Of a stretch of DNA of 14,926 bases, positions 5,961 through 11,002 are shown one piece after another. Position 1 is the first letter of the stretch; every line of letters begins with the position of its first letter. The translations under genes were made by a program, and so were the position numbers. The stretch lies in NCBI GenBank assembly GCA_049642385.1, contig JBAROU010000135.1:1-14926 (forward strand), in the 5' to 3' direction. Under the pieces are notes generated by a model, which was given only the letters and a program-made list of their open reading frames with translations, was not told where the DNA came from and made no database searches. This DNA comes from JBAROU01 sp049642385 (GTDB lineage: Bacteria; Chloroflexota; Dehalococcoidia; DSTF01; RBG-16-68-14).

Positions 5961-7403
5961 TCACCCTTCTCGAACTCGCCCGCGCGCGGCCCGCGGCGCC
6001 GCGTCAGATGCGGCGTCCACCAGCAGCGCGAGGCTCATCAGGTAGTCGTCATGCCCTTCCGTGGGCTCGACGAAGAAGTTCATCGTCCGGTTCGCGCGAT
6101 AGGCAACGCGCGCGCGCTCCAGCTCGTGGCGGCACTGCCGGTACTCCAGCGAGCCGTCGGCGGCGTAGAGCTTGAGCCGGCCGCCGTTCGCCGCCGCCAG
6201 CAGCCCGTAGCCCAGCCGCGACTTCGATTCCTGCGTGAAGCGCACGGAACGAACGACGTGCGATCCGAGCGCTGTCGTGAGCAGGCGCGCGATCGTCTCG
6301 CCCAGCCCTGTCGCGTCCACGGCGATGCGGCGCACCTGCCATACCTCGCGCAGCAGGTCGGCGAGGCGCGGGAGCAGCGCATCGTGCGGCTCACCCGTCC
6401 ACGCGTAGTGCTCGACGACGTCGAGACGCGGCTCCTGCATCAACGCGCCCCAACCGGGGTACGTCGCGCGCGCGATGGTGAGCACCGACGCGTCTCGATG
6501 ATCCCGTGGTATGGGCGTGTCGCGAACCACCCCTACGCTACTAGCGCCGGCCTCGCCGCCCGCCAGGTCCAGACCCGCGACGTACGCCTCGCCCGGACGC
6601 GGCGCGGGCTGGCGGGCGTGCCGTCCCTCCAGCTGCGCCAGCTGCCCGGACAAGAACAACCGCCCGCCGCCGGAGATCGACTTCAGGCAGTATTGCGTGA
6701 GGAACAACGGATGTTGCTCGCCCAGCCGTTCGCGCTCCGACTCCACGTAGCGTTGGTACGCCGGGTTGTGGCGCGCCACCGCCTGCCAGTCGTACTCGAA
6801 GTGGCGGCGCACGCCGTCGCGACGCTCCAGCTCCAGGTGTCGCTGCTTCGCGCGCTCCAGCAGCGTCCGATCATCCCACGCTGTGCCGTAGAACACCGTC
6901 GTCGCGTTCGCCGTCGCTGCCATCGGCCGGAACTCGCGGTCGAACTTCTCTTCGTCCACGTCCTGCGCTTCGTCTACCTCAAGCAGCAGCTGCGCGCTGT
7001 GCCCGACGACGTTCGCCTCCGCTTCCGCCGAGAGGAAGATGATACGTGCGTGACCAACGCGCACGGCCCGGCCGGCCTCGCGCGATGCGAGCGGCGCCAG
7101 TCCCGCCTCCAGCAGGCGCGACCACAACCGCCGGAAGCTGATCCTTCCCTGCGGTTCGAACGTTGGCGCGCACTTCACGCCCTCGATGTCGGGCATCATG
7201 TTCAGCGTCAGCAACAGCGCCTCAAGCTGCGCCGAAAGCTCGTTCTTGCCGCCCTGCCGCGCCATCTCGACCGAGAAGCTCAGCCCGCGTTTGTGGAGCA
7301 CGCTGTCCAAAATCGCCCGGCCCGCCTCCGACTGATAGGGCCGCAGCCGCTGCCTCCACGGGCCCGCGCCGACAGTCGCTGTCGCCTGCTGGGTCGCCGT
7401 CAC
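5961..7403 (-). CDS. Phage terminase large subunit (ATPase/nuclease)
   Basis: 480-aa intact TerL, the motor that packages phage DNA through the portal and cuts it. N-terminal ATPase: Q-motif-like LRPYQSEAGRAIL (20-32), Walker A-like ARQGGKNE (48-55), Walker B with catalytic acid LLLEVDEAQ (139-147), coupling-motif region YGTAWDD (172-178). C-terminal RNase H-like nuclease: acidic residues at AGLDLAGGE (276-284, D279), IAVDATGLGE (360-369, D363) and GHDDYLMSLAL (450-460, D452/D453). All key residues remain, which argues against neutral decay. The GTG start at 7403 overlaps the previous stop as GTGA, implying translational coupling. Portal and terminase normally lie adjacent; here the portal is about 2.6 kb downstream. 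Confidence 0.88.
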   Translation of the reverse strand: MTATQQATATVGAGPWRQRLRPYQSEAGRAILDSVLHKRGLSFSVEMARQGGKNELSAQLEALLLTLNMMPDIEGVKCAPTFEPQGRISFRRLWSRLLEAGLAPLASREAGRAVRVGHARIIFLSAEAEANVVGHSAQLLLEVDEAQDVDEEKFDREFRPMAATANATTVFYGTAWDDRTLLERAKQRHLELERRDGVRRHFEYDWQAVARHNPAYQRYVESERERLGEQHPLFLTQYCLKSISGGGRLFLSGQLAQLEGRHARQPAPRPGEAYVAGLDLAGGEAGASSVGVVRDTPIPRDHRDASVLTIARATYPGWGALMQEPRLDVVEHYAWTGEPHDALLPRLADLLREVWQVRRIAVDATGLGETIARLLTTALGSHVVRSVRFTQESKSRLGYGLLAAANGGRLKLYAADGSLEYRQCRHELERARVAYRANRTMNFFVEPTEGHDDYLMSLALLVDAASDAAPRAARGRVREG

Positions 7404-7636
7404 CGGTCCACCAGCCGCAGGATCAATTGCGCGGTCACCGTGCCCGCGAGCAGGAAGATCAGGCCGTTCACCCGCCCCTTCACCTCATCGAGTTGGTGCT
7501 CCAGGCTGCGCAGCCGCTCGTCCACCACGGCGCGAAACGCCGTCGGCGACATCGATGTCAGCGCGAGCTCATCGCCGCGATCGGGCGAGCGACGCCGCAG
7601 CCGCGCGATAACTTTTTCGAGCGGCTTACCCGTCAT
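7400..7636 (-). CDS. XhlA-like small membrane protein (coiled coil plus C-terminal TM)
   Basis: 78 aa. A basic N-terminus (MTGKPLEKVIARLRRR) is followed by a heptad-like stretch, AFRAVVDERLRSLEHQLDEVKGRV (33-56), and one C-terminal membrane helix, GLIFLLAGTVTAQLILRL (58-75), ending VDR. This layout resembles phage XhlA-type lysis-associated proteins, but it rests on architecture only, not recognised residues. The ATG at 7636 lies inside the end of the preceding gene (11-nt overlap), and its TGA overlaps the terminase GTG start by 4 nt. It is clearly part of the packaging operon. Confidence 0.7.
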   Translation of the reverse strand: MTGKPLEKVIARLRRRSPDRGDELALTSMSPTAFRAVVDERLRSLEHQLDEVKGRVNGLIFLLAGTVTAQLILRLVDR

Positions 7637-8018
7637 CCTGAAACGCCTCCGGTATCAGCAGCCCGCCGACGCCCCGGATCATGTTTGCCAGGCTGTCCGA
7701 GAGCTCGTGCTCCGCGTCTTTCGAGAGCCGGTAGCGCGCCGAGACCGCCTTCACTAACAGCTCAATGCCGCGCAGCATCAGCGGTAGGTCCTCCGGCCGC
7801 GCCGAGAGCACTGCGCGCAGCTTCATCCGTAGCACCGCGATCTCGTTGTCGAGACCCTCGATGTCGGACGCCGCGGCGAGCTCGATGCGCTCCGCCGAAT
7901 CGAGGGCGCTGCCGTAGAAGTCCTCGGCAAGCGTGCTTCCCCGCCGCCGTCGCAGCGCGCTGGGCTTCTTCCGGCTCCGCTTCGGCTTCTCGTCCAGATC
8001 AGCGCCTTCGACGGTCAC
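7626..8018 (-). CDS. Probable small terminase-like protein
   Basis: 130 aa. A Lys/Arg-rich N-terminus (EKPKRSRKKPSALRRRRGS, 10-28) precedes LAEDFYGSALDSAERIEL. A helical region, IEGLDNEIAVLRMKLRAVL, follows, then a second, LMLRGIELLVKAVSARYRLS. A basic segment, an FYG-like turn and the EI.VLR helix, placed upstream of TerL, recall small-terminase-like proteins of environmental phages. This is inference from position and pattern. I chose the GTG at 8018 because GGAAGGA lies 7 nt upstream; the open frame runs to 8144, but that extension is Arg/Trp/Cys-rich shadow sequence of the 55-aa gene. It overlaps that gene by 20 nt and the next by 11 nt. Confidence 0.6.
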   Translation of the reverse strand: MTVEGADLDEKPKRSRKKPSALRRRRGSTLAEDFYGSALDSAERIELAAASDIEGLDNEIAVLRMKLRAVLSARPEDLPLMLRGIELLVKAVSARYRLSKDAEHELSDSLANMIRGVGGLLIPEAFQDDG

Positions 8019-8166
8019 CGGGCGTTCCTTCCAGCAACTCCAGCAGGCTCTCCAGCGCCTCGGGCGGTAGCGTCGCGGCCGCGTCAGCGACGCCCAGCAA
8101 CAGACAAAGCGCCGCCAGCGACCACGCCCGTCGTTCCAGCGCAACAGCCAGTGCCGACTGCGCCAT
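7999..8166 (-). CDS. 55-aa operon protein, function unknown
   Basis: Small protein with a hydrophobic central helix, AWSLAALCLLLGVADAAATL (14-33), followed by an amphipathic Leu-rich segment (PPEALESLLELLEG) and a basic tail (GDRRRR). The ATG at 8166 lies 2 nt after the stop of the membrane-protein gene; the end overlaps the next gene by 20 nt. Tight packing in the phage operon supports translation, although the ribosome site is weak. The hydrophobic part could be a membrane helix or a helical core; I recognise no family. Confidence 0.5.
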   Translation of the reverse strand: MAQSALAVALERRAWSLAALCLLLGVADAAATLPPEALESLLELLEGTPGDRRRR

Positions 8167-8168
8167 CG

Positions 8169-8468
8169 CTACGCTCGCATCCTGCGCAGCACGAGCGCCG
8201 AGATGAACGCCGTCGAGATGAACAGTGGCAGCCGCGCCGCCGCCCACAGCGGAGGTGCGACGTCGCTCGGTTGCCACCAGAACAGGCCTTGCGAAAAGAC
8301 GGCTCCCGCCACCGCCGCCACGCTCACAAGCACGAGCGCCGCAGCGCCGATGCGCCGGCCGCGCGGCCAGTCGGGGCGCCACCAGTAGCCCGCGAAGTAG
8401 GCCGCGTTGAAGAGCCCGCACAGCGCGGTGGCCAGGTCCTGGGCCACGATGAGCCCGGTCGCGTCCAA
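8169..8468 (-). CDS. Small three-helix membrane protein, first gene of the phage operon
   Basis: 99 aa with three likely membrane helices, at about 8-29, 39-60 and 76-94, joined by a Trp/Pro/Arg-rich loop (YWWRPDWPRGRR) and ending RRMRA. The size and helix number fit a holin-like protein, but no residue-level family match is visible. I chose the TTG at 8468 because GAAGGAG lies 10 nt upstream. A TTG at 8492 would cover that ribosome site. The stop is 2 nt before the next ATG. It lies about 50 nt after the -10 of the promoter at 8521-8549. Confidence 0.6.
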   Translation of the reverse strand: MDATGLIVAQDLATALCGLFNAAYFAGYWWRPDWPRGRRIGAAALVLVSVAAVAGAVFSQGLFWWQPSDVAPPLWAAARLPLFISTAFISALVLRRMRA

Positions 8469-8520
8469 TTCCTTCCCGCTCCTTCGTTGCAAATCTTAGG
8501 TGGGGCTGTGCTCGTCATTC

Positions 8521-8549
8521 AGGATAGGACATATGTTCTAGTACGTCAA
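8521..8549 (-). promoter_or_regulatory. Operon promoter with a LexA-box-like operator in the spacer
   Basis: On the minus strand TTGACG (8544-8549) and TATCCT (8521-8526) are exactly 17 nt apart, a near-consensus sigma-70 promoter pointing into the phage operon. The spacer contains GAACATATGTCC (8527-8538), one base away from the symmetrical GAAC-ATAT-GTTC. This resembles the Gram-positive-type LexA box (GAAC, RNRY, GTTC). An operator there would block polymerase binding, as in SOS-controlled prophage genes. The palindrome is 128 bp upstream of the + strand 58-aa gene. Confidence 0.6.
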
Positions 8550-8565
8550 GAGGTCTTCGGCAGAG

Positions 8566-8639
8566 AAGGCCGGATGCTGGCGATCAGGTCGCGAGAGATC
8601 CGGTAGGGGAAACCCCGATACACAGATCTCAGCGGCCTT
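8566..8639 (+). ncRNA. Candidate structured RNA leader before the 58-aa gene
   Basis: Nested complementary segments by eye: AAGGCCG (8566-8572) with CGGCCTT (8633-8639), GCGA (8580-8583) with TCGC (8589-8592), GAGATC (8595-8600) with GATCTC (8625-8630), and inside the last GGGG (8606-8609) with CCCC (8613-8616). Together they form a closed junction ending 15 nt before the ribosome site of the small gene. I cannot assign it to a known riboswitch class. It lacks T-loop and anticodon features of a tRNA. Confidence 0.35.
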
Positions 8640-8668
8640 GCCGATGCTAGTGATGGAGGATTAGGGAC

Positions 8669-8845
8669 ATGACACAACTATCAAAGAAGCGCGTTCGAAT
8701 GCACCGCCCGGAAGGTGAGTGGCTCATGGAGCTGCTGGCCGATGTGCACCAGGACATCGCGAAGCAGCCCAGCCCGCAGACGATCGAACGCATCCGCCAG
8801 CGCCTATTTTCGGAGATCGGCGTACCCGCCCGCGTCGCCGCATAG
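8669..8845 (+). CDS. 58-aa hypothetical protein
   Basis: Short gene with a credible start: GGAGG (8655-8659) lies 9 nt before ATG at 8669. The product begins MTQLSKKRVRMHRPEGEWLM, continues ELLADVHQDIAKQPSPQTIE and ends RIRQRLFSEIGVPARVAA. It is soluble and mostly helical, with a basic N-terminus and an acidic middle; no motif or family is recognised. The amino-acid make-up is protein-like rather than that of a random GC-rich frame. It points away from the phage operon and shares its intergenic control region. It is preceded by the possible RNA structure at 8566-8639. Confidence 0.6.
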   Translation: MTQLSKKRVRMHRPEGEWLMELLADVHQDIAKQPSPQTIERIRQRLFSEIGVPARVAA

Positions 8846-8899
8846 CCGCACCGCGAAGCCAGTCCACACGGGCCGTGTCCTTCGGGGCGCGGCCCGTTG

Positions 8900-9484
8900 C
8901 TATTCCAGGGCCGTCAACAGCTCGTTCTGCGCCGCCACGGTGTCGGGATGGAGCGGCCAGCCGCGCTGCTGCGCCTTCGCGACCTGCGCCTGCAACAAAC
9001 AACACAGCGCCGCGTCCAGACTCTCGTCTGCAAGCCTCCGCGCCTCGTCGAGCGCGGGATCGCGGCGCGCCTTCTCCGGCTCGATCTTGTCTGCGATGTA
9101 GATCAGCCGCTCGAGCGTGCTCATACCGGGCCGGGCCGTGGTGTGATGCCGCGCCGCAGCGAGCACCTCCGCATCATCGACGCTGAAGCGCGTGGCCAGC
9201 AGGTGCGCGCCCAGCGGTCCGTGCAGCAGGATCGGGTTGGCGCGTTCGATGTCCGAGATCGACAGCCCCGCGGCCTCGGCCTCCCGCAGCAGCGTGGCTG
9301 GCGGCATCCCACGCGCCAGGTCGTGGCCCAGCGCCGCGACAACGGCGCGCTCCTCGTCGATGCCGTGCCGATCGGCGAGCCTTCGAGCTTCGTCAACGAC
9401 GCGCAGCACGTGGTCACGCAACCCCGGGGGCAGCTCGCCCACCGCCTCCTCCAACGCTGCGCGAGGCCGTTTGTGCCCTGTCAT
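8900..9484 (-). CDS. yqeK: HD-domain phosphohydrolase, YqeK-like (Ap4A hydrolase)
   Basis: 194 aa. YqeK proteins are metal-dependent symmetrical diadenosine tetraphosphate hydrolases that yield two ADP. HD-domain residues are in order: H25 in DHVLRVVDEARRLA, H54-D55 in ALGHDLA, H88 in LLHGPLGA, H113/H114 in RHHTTARPGMS, and D132 in YIADKIEP. The HTTARPGMS.LERLIYIADKIEP stretch is characteristic of the family. Length matches the usual 185-200 aa. It often sits next to nadD and rsfS; here it is downstream of htpX, separated by a strong hairpin, so it is probably transcribed separately. The ATG at 9484 has only a weak ribosome site. Confidence 0.85.
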   Translation of the reverse strand: MTGHKRPRAALEEAVGELPPGLRDHVLRVVDEARRLADRHGIDEERAVVAALGHDLARGMPPATLLREAEAAGLSISDIERANPILLHGPLGAHLLATRFSVDDAEVLAAARHHTTARPGMSTLERLIYIADKIEPEKARRDPALDEARRLADESLDAALCCLLQAQVAKAQQRGWPLHPDTVAAQNELLTALE

Positions 9485-9502
9485 AGCGTCCCATCATAGC
9501 AA

Positions 9503-9525
9503 CGGCCCCTCGTGTCGAGGGGCCG
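9503..9525 (-). terminator. Hairpin terminator after htpX
   Basis: Perfect 10-bp stem CGGCCCCTCG (9503-9512) and CGAGGGGCCG (9516-9525) with loop TGT, 25 nt after the htpX stop. It sits between htpX and the next minus-strand gene. The following minus-strand bases (TTGCTATG) are only weakly T-rich, so termination may be partial. Confidence 0.65.
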
Positions 9526-9550
9526 CTCGCTGTTCAGATACGTTGCGTGC

Positions 9551-10390
9551 TTATGCGCCGGGGTACGCCATCTCTCGCAGGCGGCGCACCCGCTCTTCGA
9601 TCGGCGGGTGGGTGCTGAACAGGTTCGTCAGCCCGCCGGCGCTAAATGGATGCACGATGAACAGGTGCGCTGTCGACTGCGCGAAGGGCGTGTCCGTCAT
9701 CGGTCGCGCTTGGACGCCCTGGTGCAGCTTCTCCAGCGCGCTCGCCAGCGCCTCCGGGTCGTGGGTTACTTCGGCGCCCGTGCGGTCCGCCTGGAACTCG
9801 CGCGTGCGCGAGATGCCAGCCTGGATCAGCCCGGCTGCGAGCGGCGCCACCAGCCACGCCACCAGCGAGATCAGCCCGCTGTAGGAGCTCCGGCTGTTGC
9901 GGAAGAACAGGCTCATCCACGCCAGCATGCTGATCGCCCCCGCCAGCGTGGCGACAATCGAGCTGGTCAGGATGTCGCGGTTCTTCACGTGGCCAAGCTC
10001 GTGGCCCAGCACACCCCGCAGCTCGCGTTCGTCCAGCAGGTTCATGATGCCGGCCGTAACGGCCACGGCCGCGTGTTGCGGGTTGCGTCCCGTCGCGAAC
10101 GCGTTCGGCGTATCGTTCTCAATGATGTACACGCGTGGCTTTGGCACGCCGGACTGCGCCGCGATCTCCTCGACAATCGAATGCAGCTTAGGGGCGTCCT
10201 GCATCGAAACTTCGCGGGCGCTGGCCATCCGCAGGGCCAGCTTGTCCGATGACCAGTACGCGAAGAAGTTCAGCGCTGCCGCAAGCCCAAAGGCGATGAT
10301 CAGCCCGACTTGGCCACCGATCAAGAAGCCGATCACCAGGAACAACCCCGTCAGCGCGGCCAAAAGCATCGTGGTCTTGATGGCGTTCAT
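9551..10390 (-). CDS. htpX: HtpX-like M48 membrane zinc metalloprotease
   Basis: 279 aa. HtpX cleaves damaged or misassembled membrane proteins at the cytoplasmic face of the membrane. Two membrane helices lie at about 7-25 and 28-46. The zinc-binding HELGH (130-134) sits in LGHELGHVKNRDI. Two further helices are at about 141-162 and 172-193, and the third zinc ligand E198 lies in SRTREFQADRTGAE. It ends with the HP(F)SAGG and FSTHPPIEERVRRL signatures of HtpX. The ATG at 10390 has GGAG 8 nt upstream. A perfect 12-bp palindrome lies 31 bp before the start and may be an operator; a 10-bp-stem hairpin follows the gene. Confidence 0.95.
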   Translation of the reverse strand: MNAIKTTMLLAALTGLFLVIGFLIGGQVGLIIAFGLAAALNFFAYWSSDKLALRMASAREVSMQDAPKLHSIVEEIAAQSGVPKPRVYIIENDTPNAFATGRNPQHAAVAVTAGIMNLLDERELRGVLGHELGHVKNRDILTSSIVATLAGAISMLAWMSLFFRNSRSSYSGLISLVAWLVAPLAAGLIQAGISRTREFQADRTGAEVTHDPEALASALEKLHQGVQARPMTDTPFAQSTAHLFIVHPFSAGGLTNLFSTHPPIEERVRRLREMAYPGA

Positions 10391-10420
10391 TCGTTATTCT
10401 CCATTCTCCTACGACCCCAC

Positions 10421-10432
10421 TACGACGTCGTA
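10421..10432. promoter_or_regulatory. 12-bp perfect palindrome upstream of htpX
   Basis: TACGACGTCGTA is fully symmetrical and lies 31-42 bp upstream of the htpX ATG, near where transcription should start. It could be a dimeric-repressor operator. No known regulator motif (for example CIRCE) is recognised. Confidence 0.4.
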
Positions 10433-10502
10433 TCTCTCTGGATAAGTGTATCACGAACGTAAGGTCAGTGATTGCGAAAGTGTGACAGCACTTCGGCCGA
10501 GG

Positions 10503-10847
10503 CTACCCCTCAGCGCCCAGGCGACGTCCGCCCAACAGGTGAAGATGGATGTGGTAGATCGTTTGGCCGCCCTCCGCGCCCACGTTGAACACCAGGCGAA
10601 AGCCCGGCTCGCCGATGCCTGCGCCATCCGCGAGCCGGTTCGCGACACTGATCATGCCCGCCAGCAGCCCGGCGTGTTCGTCCCTCAGGTCGCGCGCGCT
10701 CGCGATGTGCTCGTGGGGCACGATCAGCAGGTGCGTCGGCGCCCGCGGGTTGATGTCACGGATGGCAAAGCAGAGGTCGTCCTCGTGGAGCTTCTCCACG
10801 GCCATCTCGTCCGCGGACATGCGACAGAACAGGCAGTCGTCACTCAT
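10503..10847 (-). CDS. HIT family nucleotide hydrolase
   Basis: 114-aa histidine-triad protein. These proteins hydrolyse or transfer nucleotidyl groups (AMP-lysine, AMP-phosphoramidates, sometimes Ap4A). It begins with the CLFC (5-8) zinc-binding pair of the bacterial HinT branch, then HLLIVPHEHIASARDL (39-54), and ends with the catalytic triad HIHLHLLGGR (99-108: H99, H101, H103). Length is typical of HinT-like proteins. The ATG at 10847 has a poor ribosome site (GAGGGG very close). The gene lies upstream of htpX on the same strand, about 110 bp away, and diverges from the PAS-LuxR gene. Confidence 0.92.
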   Translation of the reverse strand: MSDDCLFCRMSADEMAVEKLHEDDLCFAIRDINPRAPTHLLIVPHEHIASARDLRDEHAGLLAGMISVANRLADGAGIGEPGFRLVFNVGAEGGQTIYHIHLHLLGGRRLGAEG

Positions 10848-10917
10848 CGCCCCTCAGCGTACACGACCCGGCGGCGGGCCGAACAAGCGCCGCCCGGGCG
10901 GGCTTGCGTCGACCCGA

Positions 10918-10923
10918 TATAAT
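10918..10923 (+). promoter_or_regulatory. Perfect -10 hexamer upstream of the PAS-LuxR gene
   Basis: TATAAT at 10918-10923 stands out in GC-rich intergenic DNA, 79 nt before the ATG at 11003. No convincing -35 hexamer lies 16-18 nt upstream, so an activator may be required or the match may be chance. Confidence 0.4.
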
Positions 10924-11002
10924 CACATGCCTTTGGCTGGCATAGCGGGGCGGTAGGCGTTCAACGCACGGTACGTGGCTGTCGTGCAACAGGAGGCTCA
11001 TC

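Noticed and set aside
6051..7757. 568-codon open frame on the + strand
   Set aside because: Antisense to TerL and the XhlA-like gene; the product is Arg/Gln/Pro-rich with no motif, while the minus strand has full terminase motifs.
7163..8206. 347-codon + strand open frame
   Set aside because: Low-complexity Ser/Arg/Pro-rich shadow of the terminase operon.
8566..8639. tRNA-Sec or other tRNA in the structured leader
   Set aside because: No T-loop TTCGA, anticodon arm or acceptor of the right length; only nested simple stems.
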